From JADMIH01 sp036399775 (GTDB lineage: Bacteria; Chloroflexota; Chloroflexia; QHBQ01; JADMIH01): DNA of 64,000 nt. The notes under the pieces were generated by a model. The model was given only the letters and a program-made list of their open reading frames with translations, made no database searches and was not told the origin of the DNA. How positions within the stretch are numbered: position 1 is the first letter of the stretch; every line of letters begins with the position of its first letter. Positions 51,831 through 61,981 of the stretch are shown in pieces. Location of the stretch: assembly GCA_036399775.1 (NCBI GenBank), contig DASWMJ010000084.1:248001-312000 (forward strand). The letters are read 5' to 3'. The position numbers were made by a program, and so were the translations under genes.

Positions 51831-52802
51831 ATGACCACTATCATCACAGGCTCGGTAGCCTACGACAACATCATGGATTTTCCGGGGCACTTCAAGGACC
51901 ATATCATGCCCGACAAAATCCACGTGCTCAACCTCTCCTTCCTGGTTGATTCCATGAAGCGCCAGCGCGGCGGTGTGGCCGCCAATATCGCCTATACGAT
52001 GGCCCTGCTCGGCGCGCCCCCGGCCATTTTCACCTCCGTAGGCGCGAACGACTGGGCCGACTATGAAGCGTGGCTGCACAGGCACGGCATAGACACCAGC
52101 TTCATCCACGTCGTGCCCGACGAGTTCACCGCCACCTGCTACATCACCACCGACCGCGACAACAACCAGATAACCGGCTTCTACACGGGCGCGATGGCCT
52201 ACGACAAGCAACGCTCCCTCAAAGACGTGCCGCGAGAGGAATTGGGCCTGGTGGTTATCGGCCCGACCGAGCCTGAGCCTATCGTGCGCTTCACCCGCGA
52301 ATGCCAGGAGATGGGCGTGCCTTACGTCTACTCCCCCATATGGCAGATCATCCGCATGAGCGGGGAGGAGCTTTCCGAGGGAGTGCGCGGCGCGAAGGTG
52401 GTCGTCGCCAACGACTACGAGTACGAATTGATAAAGGACAAGACCGGCATGTCCCAGCACGACATACTTGAGCATGCCGAGATGGTCGTCACGACGAAGG
52501 GCAAGCACGGTTCGACCATCATGACGCGGGACGAGGTAGCCGCCATCCCCGCTGCTACGGTGCGCGAGCTGGTAGACCCTGTGGGCGCGGGTGACGCTTA
52601 CCTGGGCGGGCTGGTCTTCGCGCTGCAAGCCGGGATGGACATCCAACGCGCCGGGCGCATAGCCTCCCTCGCCGCCGTCTACGCCGTAGAGCAATACGGC
52701 ACCCAGGCCCACGCCTACACCCGCGAGGAGTTCGCGCAGCGTTACAGGGAGAGCTTCGGTGAGGAGCCGGTCATCGCGGAGACCTTTGCCGGGGCAAGAT
52801 AG
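51831..52802 (+). CDS. PfkB-family kinase, adenosine-kinase-like
   Basis: A 323-residue ribokinase-family sugar/nucleoside kinase. The substrate motif RGGVAANIAYTMALLG (about residues 46-61) and the C-terminal DPVGAGDAYLGGL (catalytic Asp near 252) are intact. The N-terminus resembles archaeal-type adenosine/nucleoside kinases, and the position between mtnA and ahcY suggests that it phosphorylates adenosine released by AhcY; this is inference from context, since a methylthioribose-related or other sugar substrate is possible. GAGGC precedes the ATG. It starts 22 bases after the repeat element and belongs to the SAM-cycle operon. Confidence 0.85.
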   Translation: MTTIITGSVAYDNIMDFPGHFKDHIMPDKIHVLNLSFLVDSMKRQRGGVAANIAYTMALLGAPPAIFTSVGANDWADYEAWLHRHGIDTSFIHVVPDEFTATCYITTDRDNNQITGFYTGAMAYDKQRSLKDVPREELGLVVIGPTEPEPIVRFTRECQEMGVPYVYSPIWQIIRMSGEELSEGVRGAKVVVANDYEYELIKDKTGMSQHDILEHAEMVVTTKGKHGSTIMTRDEVAAIPAATVRELVDPVGAGDAYLGGLVFALQAGMDIQRAGRIASLAAVYAVEQYGTQAHAYTREEFAQRYRESFGEEPVIAETFAGAR

Positions 52803-52871
52803 CTTGAAGGGCGCATTTAGGATAAGTAATGCCAAACACTCTGCTAAAACCTGGAGCTAGAAAGAGGAGAT

Positions 52872-53291
52872 ATGCCCAAGCGCATACTGGTGGTAAATGA
52901 TACGCAGGAGATCTTGGAGCTTTTTGAACAGATTTTGCGGGGCGAGGGCGGATACGACGTAGACCTATGCTCATACGCCCCTGAGATGCTGACCCATGTA
53001 AAGGAGTACAACCCCGACCTTATCATCAGCGACCACGTATTCGGTGAAGAAAGGATAGGCTGGCAGTTTATACAGAGGCTCCACATGGACCGTGATACTG
53101 CCCACATACCCGTCATAGTCTGCACCGGCGCTGTGAAAGAGGTGCGAGAAATGGAAGGGTACCTCACCCAGAAGGGTGTCGGCCTGTTGTTCAAGCCTTT
53201 CGACGTAGATGAATTGCTCAGTCTGGTCGCAAGCAAGCTGGAGGGAACCGCAGGCGACGGTGAGAAGGAGAGCGCGAAAAAGAAACAGTAG
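52872..53291 (+). CDS. Single-domain response regulator
   Basis: A 139-residue receiver domain without an output domain. The phospho-acceptor is Asp54 in IISDHVF, the conserved Thr is in VCTGA near 86, and the Lys is in LLFKPF near 112. The usual acidic pair at the start of the domain appears as Asn-Asp (VVND), so metal binding may be altered. A short Lys/Glu-rich tail follows. AGAGGAGATAT precedes the ATG. No histidine kinase gene is in the window. It sits inside the SAM-cycle operon between the kinase and ahcY, with 69- and 62-bp gaps, so its co-expression with them is likely but its partner is unknown. Confidence 0.85.
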   Translation: MPKRILVVNDTQEILELFEQILRGEGGYDVDLCSYAPEMLTHVKEYNPDLIISDHVFGEERIGWQFIQRLHMDRDTAHIPVIVCTGAVKEVREMEGYLTQKGVGLLFKPFDVDELLSLVASKLEGTAGDGEKESAKKKQ

Positions 53292-53353
53292 TTGCGGCCC
53301 GCGCATGTTGCGGCGCGACCTGTAGTTTAGCTACCCAATTAGGAGATAAGAAG

Positions 53354-54736
<1,383 letters not shown>

Positions 54737-54737
54737 A

Positions 54738-54818
54738 CAATTTTAGATTTTGGATTTTAGATTTTCGATTTGGCATGGCCCAAACAATCTAAAATCCAAA
54801 ATCTAAAATCTAAAATTG
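54738..54818. repeat. Inverted AAAATCT heptad array between ahcY and metK
   Basis: Arms 54738-54765 and 54791-54818 are inverted AT-rich heptads (TTTTAGA/TCTAAAA types) with two mismatches. The right arm ends immediately before the metK ribosome binding site GGAGG, so a folded RNA could affect metK translation. Confidence 0.85.
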
Positions 54819-54827
54819 GAGGATACA

Positions 54828-56159
54828 ATGGGTAAAGAGCAGACACACCAGTCCACGTTTATGTCGTCGCCGCAGGTCTTCTTGACCTCGGAGTCGGTGA
54901 CGGAGGGGCATCCTGACAAGCTGTGCGACCAGATTTCGGACGGGGTGCTCGACGCTATCTTGAAGCAGGACGCCAACGCGCGCGTGGCCTGCGAGACGGC
55001 CACCACCACCGGCATCATCATGGTGATGGGCGAGATTACCACCACCGCCTGGGTGGACGTGCAGAAGATCGCCCGCGAGACGGTCATGCAGGCGGGCTAC
55101 GTGCGCGCCAAGTACGGCTTCGACGCCGAGACGTGCGCCGTGGTGGTCTCCATCAAGGAGCAGTCGAAAGACATAGCGATGGGCGTCAACGAGGCGCTTG
55201 AGGCGCGGCAGGGCGAGATGTCCCCCGACGACCAGATAGAGGCCATCGGCGCTGGCGACCAGGGCATGATGATAGGCTTCGCCTGCAACGAGACCGAGGA
55301 GCTTATGCCCCTCACCATCTCCCTGGCCCACAAGCTGACCAAGAAGCTGGCCGACGTGCGCCGGAACAGGCACCTGCCCTGGCTGCGCCCAGACGGCAAG
55401 GCCCAAGTGACGGTCGAGTACAGCTACGGCAAGCCCGTGCGCGTTGACGCCGTAGTGGTGTCGGCCCAGCACGAGCCGACCATCAGCCACGAAGAGATAG
55501 AGAAGGCCATAGAGGAAGAGGTCATCAAGAAAGTCATCCCCGCGCATCTCCTGGATGACGACACCCGCTACTTCATCAACCCCACCGGCATGTTCGTGAC
55601 GGGCGGGCCGATGGGCGACGCTGGCCTGACCGGGCGGAAAATCATCGTGGACACGTATGGCGGGGTGGCCCGACACGGCGGCGGCGCGTTTTCGGGGAAG
55701 GACCCGACGAAGGTAGACCGATCGGCTGCATACGCGGCCCGCTACGTCGCCAAGAACGTGGTGGCTGCGGGGCTGGCCGAGCGCTTCGAGCTACAGCTTT
55801 CCTACGCAATCGGCGTCGCCAAGCCCATCTCCGTCATGGTGGAGACCTTCGGCACGGGCCGCCTCCCGGACGCTGACATTGAGGCGCTGATAAACAAGCA
55901 CTTCGACCTACGGCCCGGCGCTATCATCCGCGACCTCGACCTACGCAGGCCCATCTATAAGGCCACAGCCGCTTACGGCCACTTCGGGCGCAACGACATA
56001 GACGCGCCCTGGGAGCGCACCGACAAGGCGGACATTCTGCGCCAGGAAGCCGGACTCTCAGACGAAGATACGCTACAAGTGCTGGTACCCGATTCGTCGG
56101 GCGAGAGCAACGGCCACCACGCAGCCAGCCCGGTAGCCGCCGCTTCCGGCAACCGCTAG
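54828..56159 (+). CDS. metK: S-adenosylmethionine synthase
   Basis: A 443-residue MetK that forms SAM from methionine and ATP. Motifs: SVTEGHPDKLCDQISDGVLD near residue 19, GAGDQGMMIGFACNET near 139, GGPMGDAGLTGRKI near 253 and GGGAFSGKDPTKVDRSAAY near 275. It is longer than most bacterial enzymes (about 380-400) because of a C-terminal tail of about 45 residues ending in Ser/Ala/Pro-rich sequence. The ATG at 54828 has GGAGG eight bases upstream. It is the last SAM-cycle gene of the operon; the next gene starts four bases later. Confidence 0.95.
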   Translation: MGKEQTHQSTFMSSPQVFLTSESVTEGHPDKLCDQISDGVLDAILKQDANARVACETATTTGIIMVMGEITTTAWVDVQKIARETVMQAGYVRAKYGFDAETCAVVVSIKEQSKDIAMGVNEALEARQGEMSPDDQIEAIGAGDQGMMIGFACNETEELMPLTISLAHKLTKKLADVRRNRHLPWLRPDGKAQVTVEYSYGKPVRVDAVVVSAQHEPTISHEEIEKAIEEEVIKKVIPAHLLDDDTRYFINPTGMFVTGGPMGDAGLTGRKIIVDTYGGVARHGGGAFSGKDPTKVDRSAAYAARYVAKNVVAAGLAERFELQLSYAIGVAKPISVMVETFGTGRLPDADIEALINKHFDLRPGAIIRDLDLRRPIYKATAAYGHFGRNDIDAPWERTDKADILRQEAGLSDEDTLQVLVPDSSGESNGHHAASPVAAASGNR

Positions 56160-56163
56160 CCGC

Positions 56164-57450
56164 ATGGAGCGCAATAACGCTGCCCCGGCCCGTGCATTCG
56201 TGACCGGGGCAGGCGGATTCGCGGGCAAGCACCTGCTGGCCCACCTTATCGCCGCGACTGATTGGCAGCTTTACGGCAACGTGCATATCCGGCCTGCCCC
56301 CACCGCCGCAGGCCGCGAATTGGAGCACCTGCTCCTGGTGTGGCCCCGCGTGTGCGAGCAGATAGCCTCTCACAGCAGAGCACTTGCCTCGATGTTCCGC
56401 AACCCGGAATTGGTGCGGCCCGTCAGCGTGATAGACGGGGTTTGCACAATCAGCTTCGTGGACAGGGCAAGCGCCCAGCGTAGCGCCGCCGACTCCTTTC
56501 GCGGCATGATTGAGCAGGCCCTCACCCATGTGCTGGGGTACCCATGCACGCTGGTGAGCATCACTTTCGCGGACGAGCCGGAACGCCAACTCCCAGGCGA
56601 CATCGCGGAAGCCGCCGAGGGGCGCGTGCAATGGGTGTCGTGTGATCTGACCGACCGAGAGCAGACCTCCCTGGTGGTGGAGCAGGTGAAGCCCGACTAC
56701 GTCTTCCACCTCGCCGCCCAGAGCAACGTCCAGCAGGCGTTCAAAGACCCGGCGGGCACGGTGATGACCAACGTGGTAGGGCAACTCCACCTGCTGGACG
56801 CGCTAAGGGAGCACGCGCCCGGTGCCCGCGTCATGGTGACTTGCTCCTCCGAGCAGTACGGCCTGGTGCAACCTGAGCACATACCCATAGACGAAGAGAC
56901 CCCTTTCAGGCCAAACAACCCCTACGCGGTCAGCAAGATCGCCCAGGACGCGCTTGCCCTGCAATACTATCTCAGCTATGGGCAGGAGGTCATCAGGGTA
57001 CGCCCCTTCAACCACATCGGGCCGGGGCAGACCGAGCACTTCGTCACCGCCGCCTTCGCCAGGCAGGTGGCCCTCATAGAGTCAGGCTCTCAAGAGCCAA
57101 TCATCCACGTGGGCAACCTGGAAGCGGAGCGCGACTTCACCGACGCCCGCGACATGGTGCGCGCATACTTGTTGGCCCTCACACAAGGCCAGCCGGGAGA
57201 AGTCTACAACATAGGCTCAGGCCAGGGCCGCACCATCCAGTGGGTGCTGGACACTCTCCTGTCAATGAGCACGGCGAAGGTAGAGGTCAGGCAAGACCCC
57301 TCTCGCATGCGCCCCGCCGACATCCCCAGTCTGATCTGCGACCCCACGCGCTTCCAGCAGCAAACCGGCTGGCACCCCGAAATCCCCGTCGAGCAAACCC
57401 TGCGCGACATTCTGGACTATTGGAGAGAGAAGGTGAGGAACGAAACGTGA
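56164..57450 (+). CDS. NAD-dependent sugar epimerase/dehydratase with inserted DnaX-like domain
   Basis: A 428-residue extended-SDR protein resembling GDP-mannose 4,6-dehydratase and related epimerases. TGAGGFAG at 14-21 binds the nucleotide cofactor; FHLAAQSNV near 185, the YxxxK pair in NPYAVSKIAQD near 260 and RPFNHIGPGQ near 282 are intact. Between the second strand (YGNVHIRP, ends near residue 44) and GRVQWVSCDLTD (near 153) lie about 100 extra residues, including LLLVWPRVCEQIASHSRALA, RPVSVIDGVCTISFVD and FRGMIEQALTHVLG. These recall the C-terminal domain of DNA polymerase III gamma/tau. The ordinary paralogue at 59254 lacks the insertion. Starts four bases after metK. Stop in a heptad repeat. 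Confidence 0.82.
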   Translation: MERNNAAPARAFVTGAGGFAGKHLLAHLIAATDWQLYGNVHIRPAPTAAGRELEHLLLVWPRVCEQIASHSRALASMFRNPELVRPVSVIDGVCTISFVDRASAQRSAADSFRGMIEQALTHVLGYPCTLVSITFADEPERQLPGDIAEAAEGRVQWVSCDLTDREQTSLVVEQVKPDYVFHLAAQSNVQQAFKDPAGTVMTNVVGQLHLLDALREHAPGARVMVTCSSEQYGLVQPEHIPIDEETPFRPNNPYAVSKIAQDALALQYYLSYGQEVIRVRPFNHIGPGQTEHFVTAAFARQVALIESGSQEPIIHVGNLEAERDFTDARDMVRAYLLALTQGQPGEVYNIGSGQGRTIQWVLDTLLSMSTAKVEVRQDPSRMRPADIPSLICDPTRFQQQTGWHPEIPVEQTLRDILDYWREKVRNET

Positions 57451-57520
57451 AACGTGATACGTGATACGTGAGGGCATCTCGGCAACCTCACATTTCACGC
57501 ATCACGTTTCACGTTTCACG
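57441..57520. repeat. Inverted CGTGAAA/CGTGATA heptad element before the nucleotidyltransferase gene
   Basis: Left array 57441-57472 and right array 57487-57520 are inverted 7-bp repeats around a 14-bp spacer. The left array supplies the TGA of the upstream gene (57448-57450), and the right array ends one base before the next ATG, leaving no room for a ribosome binding site. Confidence 0.85.
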
Positions 57521-57521
57521 T

Positions 57522-58640
57522 ATGAAAGCACTAATTCTAGCGGGTGGCGAGGGCACGCGGCTGCGCCCATTGACCGCCAACACACCCAAGCCGCTCATCC
57601 CGTTGGTCAACAGGCCGTTCCTGGACCACGTACTCTACTTGCTACGCACGCACGGCATCAACGACGTGGTGCTTGCCATGGCTTACCTTTCTGCCAATTT
57701 CGAGCAGGCATACGGTGACGGCTCGCACCTGGGGATGCGGCTCACCTACGTGCATGAGGACGAGCCTCTTGGCACGGGTGGAGCTATCAAGAACGCTGAA
57801 GCAGCCCTGGACACGGACGAGACTTTCCTGGTGTTCAACGGCGACATCCTCACCGACCTCGACCTGAGCGATATGCTGCGCCTCCATAGGGGGAGTGGAT
57901 CGCAATGCACCATCTCCCTCACGCCCGTGGATGACCCCAGCGCATACGGCGTGGTGGACCTGGACGATACGGGGCGCATACAACGCTTCACCGAGAAACC
58001 CAAACGCGAGGAAGCCACCTCTAACTGGATCAACGCAGGCACCTACATCCTTGAGCCTTCCACCCTCGATTACATACCTGAAGGCCAGCACTACATGGTA
58101 GAGCGCGGCCTCTTCCCCACCATGCTCGCTGAGGGCAAACCCCTTTATGGCTACCGCACGGGGGCTTACTGGATGGACATCGGCACGCCCGCCAAATATA
58201 TGCAGGCCCACGCCGATCTGCTATTGGGGCGTCTCAAGTCTAGCCTGCTCCCTGAAGGCGAGCAGCTATCGAACAACGTATGGGCGGGCGAAGGCACATT
58301 CGTCCACACGGGCGCGCGCATAACCGGCCCGGTCGTGCTGGGCAAGAATTGCCGCATCCATGAGAACGTTTCGCTCGTAGGCCCACTGGCGTTGGCGGAC
58401 CGTTGCGAAGTGCGTGCGGACGCTGAGCTAACAGGCGTAGTCGCCTGGCGCAACGCCATGTTCGGCGAGAAGAGCATCTGCCGGGGCTGCATCGTCGGCA
58501 ACGACGCGCGAATAGGCGCGAACTGCCGCCTGGAAGAACTGGTTATCATCGGAGACAATGCTTCCGTAGGCAGCGGCAACCATGTAACGCAGGGCACCCG
58601 GCTGGAACCCGGCGATAATCTGCCCGGCCAGGCAAACTGA
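57522..58640 (+). CDS. Mannose-1-phosphate guanylyltransferase-like sugar nucleotidyltransferase
   Basis: A 372-residue two-domain protein. The N-terminal nucleotidyltransferase domain starts with LILAGGEGTRLRPLT (residues 4-18) and has VFNGDILTDLDLSD with the metal-binding Asp near 106. The C-terminal third (about 255-365) is a left-handed beta-helix of hexapeptide repeats (RITGPVVLGKNCRIHENVSL, GCIVGNDARIGANCRLEE). Activity is probably NDP-mannose or related NDP-hexose synthesis; the GDP-mannose-type dehydratase genes on both sides support GDP-mannose. The ATG at 57522 begins at the family N-terminus, but no ribosome binding site is present because the repeat element abuts it. Confidence 0.85.
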   Translation: MKALILAGGEGTRLRPLTANTPKPLIPLVNRPFLDHVLYLLRTHGINDVVLAMAYLSANFEQAYGDGSHLGMRLTYVHEDEPLGTGGAIKNAEAALDTDETFLVFNGDILTDLDLSDMLRLHRGSGSQCTISLTPVDDPSAYGVVDLDDTGRIQRFTEKPKREEATSNWINAGTYILEPSTLDYIPEGQHYMVERGLFPTMLAEGKPLYGYRTGAYWMDIGTPAKYMQAHADLLLGRLKSSLLPEGEQLSNNVWAGEGTFVHTGARITGPVVLGKNCRIHENVSLVGPLALADRCEVRADAELTGVVAWRNAMFGEKSICRGCIVGNDARIGANCRLEELVIIGDNASVGSGNHVTQGTRLEPGDNLPGQAN

Positions 58641-58655
58641 CCGTTGGGTGGTAGC

Positions 58656-59096
58656 ATGGGCGATTGCGTTTTCTGCAACATAATAGCGCGCAAGGTGCCC
58701 GCCAGCATAGTCTACGAGGACGAGGTCTCTATGGCCTTCATGACCATCGAGCCTGTCAATCCGGGCCATGTGCTAATAATCCCGAAGAAGCATGTTGCCG
58801 TCATGGCCGGCATAGACGAAAACACGGGAATGCACCTGTTCAAGATCACGCTCCGCGTACAGCAGGCCATACGGCAATCGGGCGTGAAGTGCGAGGGGAT
58901 GAACCTCTTTCTGGCCGACGGTGAAGCCGCCTTCCAGGAAGTGATGCACCTGCACATGCACGTCTTCCCCCGCTTCCTGGGAGACTCGTTCAAGCTGGAA
59001 GCCGACTGGTCGGTGAAGCCGCCACGCAAGGAGCTAGATGCGATTGCCGCGAGCATCCATACGGCATACGAGTCGCTCTGGAGCGCAGCCAAATAA
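58656..59096 (+). CDS. HIT-family nucleotide hydrolase
   Basis: A 146-residue histidine triad protein. The N-terminus has CVFCNIIARKVPAS and the catalytic HLHMHV triad lies near residue 97. Such enzymes hydrolyse or transfer nucleotidyl groups such as adenosine monophosphoramidates or Ap4A. The ATG at 58656 is preferred over an in-frame TTG at 58644 because GGGTGG lies before it. It starts 15 bases after the sugar nucleotidyltransferase gene and is probably co-transcribed. Confidence 0.9.
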   Translation: MGDCVFCNIIARKVPASIVYEDEVSMAFMTIEPVNPGHVLIIPKKHVAVMAGIDENTGMHLFKITLRVQQAIRQSGVKCEGMNLFLADGEAAFQEVMHLHMHVFPRFLGDSFKLEADWSVKPPRKELDAIAASIHTAYESLWSAAK

Positions 59097-59214
59097 AAGA
59101 AATGACAAGGGAGAGTGGGTATGCTGATGGATAAAGTCTTCTCTATGCACTATTAGGAGACGGTAGCCCAGGCGACTCACTTCTAATTTCTGACTTCTAA
59201 CCTCTATCTTCTGA

Positions 59215-59220
59215 TATAAT
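59215..59220 (+). promoter_or_regulatory. -10 element upstream of the GDP-mannose dehydratase-like gene
   Basis: TATAAT at 59215-59220, after TTCTAAT/TTCTAAC-type heptads (59180-59212). A start near 59227 would exclude a GTG at 59224 and leave the GGAGG-TTG start at 59254. Confidence 0.5.
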
Positions 59221-59253
59221 ACCGTGAACAATAACGTTCGGAGGAAACAACTT

Positions 59254-60273
59254 TTGAGAGTACTGGTAACGGGCATTACGGGATTCGCGGGCAGCCACAT
59301 GGCGGAGTTCTTGCTGGGGCAGCCTGGCGTGGAGATATTTGGCATATACAGGCGGCGCAGCAGGCTGGAACACATAGAGGGGCTGGCCGACAAAACCTAC
59401 ATGATCGAGCCTGGCGTCGCCAGCATACAAACCCTGCAAAAAGCCTTTCAGCCCGGCAAAATCAACATCATAGACTGCGATCTGAATGACACTTTCAGCG
59501 TGCACAAGCTGATTGGCGCGGTGCGGCCCGACCGCATATTCCACCTGGCCGCCCAGAGCCACGTGCCCACCTCGTGGAACTCCCCATACGCCACGTTGCA
59601 GGACAACATAATGGGGCAGCTCAACCTCTTCGAGGCCATACGCGAGGCGGGCATTGACCCTCTCATCCAGATAGCAGGCTCCTCAGAAGAGTACGGCCTG
59701 GTCTACCCCGACGAGGTGCCGATGAAGGAGAGCAACCCCTTGCGTCCCCTCTCCCCCTACGCGGTGAGCAAGGTCACACAGGAGATGCTGGCGTACCAGT
59801 ATTACCGCAGCTACGGCATGAAGAACATCGTGTCGCGTGGCTTCAACCATAGCGGCCCGCGCCGGGGCGAGAACTTCGTCGACTCCTCGTTCGCCAGGCA
59901 GATAGCCCTCATAGAGAAGGGGCTGCAAGAGCCGGTCATCTACGTAGGCGACCTTAGCAGCAAGCGCGACTTCACCGACGTGCGCGACATGGTACGCGCC
60001 TACTGGCTCCTCCTGGAGAAGTGCAAGCCGGGTGAGGTATATAACATCGGCTCAGGCAGCACGCGCGCCGTGCAAGAATCACTCGATATATTGCTTGAGA
60101 TGTCTACAGTCAAGGTGGAAGTGCGAGTTGACCCCACGCGCCTCCGCCCCTCCGACGTGCTCATACTGTGGGCCGACGCCTCCAAGTTCCAGGAGGCCAC
60201 CGGCTGGAAACCCACTATCCCCTACCGGCAAACTCTACAGGACATGCTCGATTACTGGCGGGCGAGGGTTTAG
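59254..60273 (+). CDS. gmd: GDP-mannose 4,6-dehydratase-like SDR
   Basis: A 339-residue extended SDR matching GDP-mannose 4,6-dehydratase and its epimerase relatives. TGITGFAG binds the cofactor (residues 6-13); RRRSRLEHI follows as in Gmd; FHLAAQSHVP, the catalytic GSSEEYGLV and YAVSK motifs and the RGFNHSGPRRGENF segment are present. The expected product is GDP-4-keto-6-deoxymannose, the precursor of GDP-rhamnose or GDP-fucose. The start is TTG at 59254 with CGGAGG nine bases upstream; a GTG at 59224 is in frame but would lie upstream of the likely transcript start. Its paralogue at 56164 has an insertion. Confidence 0.85.
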   Translation: MRVLVTGITGFAGSHMAEFLLGQPGVEIFGIYRRRSRLEHIEGLADKTYMIEPGVASIQTLQKAFQPGKINIIDCDLNDTFSVHKLIGAVRPDRIFHLAAQSHVPTSWNSPYATLQDNIMGQLNLFEAIREAGIDPLIQIAGSSEEYGLVYPDEVPMKESNPLRPLSPYAVSKVTQEMLAYQYYRSYGMKNIVSRGFNHSGPRRGENFVDSSFARQIALIEKGLQEPVIYVGDLSSKRDFTDVRDMVRAYWLLLEKCKPGEVYNIGSGSTRAVQESLDILLEMSTVKVEVRVDPTRLRPSDVLILWADASKFQEATGWKPTIPYRQTLQDMLDYWRARV

Positions 60274-60581
60274 TCGCCTACTTACCCTGCATGAGGAAAA
60301 CTTCTCTCCGTTTGGGCCGTACACGCAGGATGTGTGACTTTGGCGCAGCCCTGCTGGTCCAGTATCTAAGCCTTGTATTCGTGAGCCACGTATGGTAATA
60401 TGTGCATTCCGGTTGGCGCACTTCACTGATAAGTGTAATCTGACCACACGTTAATCCTCCATCGTTATTTCACCCAGCGCCATCATACGACTAGAATAAT
60501 TTCAGAGTGCTTTGTCAGGGGTTGGAAAGGTCCAACCCTCCTCGACGGATATAGTGGCATTTATGGTTCGCCGGAGGAGCC
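60274..60581. other. Intergenic region before the SARP regulator gene
   Basis: This 308-bp stretch has no supported gene. The only structure seen is a 7-bp stem GGGTTGG/CCAACCC at 60519-60538, about 45 bases before the next ATG, which could be an operator or leader hairpin. No consensus promoter is convincing. Confidence 0.4.
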
Positions 60582-61511
60582 ATGAGTGGGCTGAGCATTT
60601 CGCTGTTTGGAGGGGTGCGCATAGTACATGCCGCCTGGCCGTCTGAGATGAAGGTGACGCGCACGGTGCAGGCGCTCCTGGCCTATCTACTCGTGCCGTG
60701 CCAGCGCAGCCACCACCGTGAGGTGCTCGCCGGGGTGTTCTGGGGCGACCATAACCAGCAACAGGCGCACGGCTGCCTGAGCACCGCGCTTTGGCGGCTG
60801 CGTGCCATATTGGAGCCGCCCGGCATACCGCGTGGCTCATACCTCAAAGTTACACCGTCCGGCGAGATCTCCTTCAACTGGGAGAGCGATCATCATCTGG
60901 ACGTTTCGTGTTTCGAAACGCAGGCCAGCCGCTCTTTGAGCATACCCGCCGACCGGATGACCTCCTCGGATGTTCAAGAGCTAGAGGGCGCATTGGCACT
61001 CTACACCGGCGATTTGCTTGAGGGTTTCTACGATGATTGGGTACTGCGTGAGCGCGAGCGGGAGCGGGCGCTCTACCTCAACGCGTTGCTGCACCTCATG
61101 AACTACCACGGGTACCAGGCGAACTATGCTGAAGGTTTGGCCCACGGACGGCAGATCCTGCAGCACGATCCTCTACGAGAGGATATTCACCGGGCGATGA
61201 TGCACCTCTACTTGCGGAGCGACCAGCGCGCGCTCGCTGCCCGGCAATACGAAGCCTGCCGCCAGTTCCTGGCCGCGGAACTGGGCATCGAGCCGATGGA
61301 GGAGACTCGCTCGCTCTACGAGCAAGTGCTATCGCTCAACGGCGAGCATGCAGGACAGGCCACACCTGGTGGCGACCATACGATGCTGTCTCTGTTGCAG
61401 CATTTGCGTCTTGCTTCGCAAGGTTTCGAGGAGGCTCACCACCATCTCAACGATGCTATCTTGCTCATTGAACGCACCCTGGAAAACGAGCGTGAGACAT
61501 ACAACAAATAA
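60582..61511 (+). CDS. SARP-type transcriptional activator with BTAD domain
   Basis: A 309-residue regulator. Residues 1-98 form an OmpR-like winged helix (SLFGGVRIVHAAW, then LLAYLLVPCQRSHHREVLAG and QAHGCLSTALWRLRAILE), followed by a bacterial transcriptional activator domain of TPR-like helices (about 105-250; GALALYTGDLLEGFYDDWV, LAARQYEACRQFLAAELGIE). No AAA or sensor domain follows; the last 55 residues are helical. CGGAGGAGCC precedes the ATG. SARPs usually activate neighbouring biosynthetic genes, so the downstream glycosyltransferase is a candidate target, by inference only. A good terminator follows. Confidence 0.88.
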   Translation: MSGLSISLFGGVRIVHAAWPSEMKVTRTVQALLAYLLVPCQRSHHREVLAGVFWGDHNQQQAHGCLSTALWRLRAILEPPGIPRGSYLKVTPSGEISFNWESDHHLDVSCFETQASRSLSIPADRMTSSDVQELEGALALYTGDLLEGFYDDWVLRERERERALYLNALLHLMNYHGYQANYAEGLAHGRQILQHDPLREDIHRAMMHLYLRSDQRALAARQYEACRQFLAAELGIEPMEETRSLYEQVLSLNGEHAGQATPGGDHTMLSLLQHLRLASQGFEEAHHHLNDAILLIERTLENERETYNK

Positions 61512-61584
61512 ACTCTCATCACCATGCCCCTTGTGAGACTTCGGAGATACTGGCGTGATAAGGGCGTGAGACCTCCATGATAAC

Positions 61585-61618
61585 ATGCTGCTGCCGGATC
61601 GACAGCAGCATATTTTTG
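61585..61618 (+). terminator. Intrinsic terminator of the SARP gene
   Basis: A 9-bp stem ATGCTGCTG/CAGCAGCAT (61585-61593 with 61603-61611) followed by TATTTTTG. Confidence 0.85.
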
Positions 61619-61704
61619 TCTCCAATCGCCAGGCAGCTAGTAGCTTTCGGCCAACCAACTATTCCTTGAGTTTGCCATCAGTTACTCCCCGGAGGCAGGT
61701 GTAA

Positions 61705-61926
61705 GTGCGAGACAAGACCGACCCGGAATCCAGCATGCACGAGCGACAGACCCATGCATTCATCGTACGCCTCTGGACTGAGCCGCGTGAGAGCCGTGAA
61801 ACCAATGTGGAGTGGCGAGGCTCGGTTGAGCATGTACCAACCGGCGAGCGCCGTTACGTCAATAATCTTGACGCCATAACTTTGTTCCTGGCCTCCTTTT
61901 TGAAAAAGATGGGGGCGCGGCCATAG
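61705..61926 (+). CDS. Small hypothetical protein, GTG start
   Basis: A 73-residue protein with GTG start at 61705 and GGAGG about ten bases upstream. The sequence has a compact pattern, FIVRLWTEPRE, VEWRGSVEHVPTGERRYV and NLDAITLFLASFLKKMG, that resembles a small beta-alpha domain seen, from memory, in short uncharacterised Chloroflexota proteins near regulators. No function is known. It lies between the SARP terminator and the glycosyltransferase gene, and could be co-transcribed with the latter (55-bp gap). Confidence 0.65.
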   Translation: MRDKTDPESSMHERQTHAFIVRLWTEPRESRETNVEWRGSVEHVPTGERRYVNNLDAITLFLASFLKKMGARP

Positions 61927-61981
61927 ACCTGTTATAAGGGCAGGCCCAGCCCTACCTACGCCAGCCAGGCCAGGGTCTTTC

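Noticed and set aside
51606..52835. Long open frame opposite the pfkB gene
   Set aside because: It is antisense to a clear PfkB kinase and arises from GC-rich codon use; it has no recognisable motif or ribosome site.
54810..55676. His/Val-rich open frame opposite metK
   Set aside because: Antisense shadow of a highly conserved gene.
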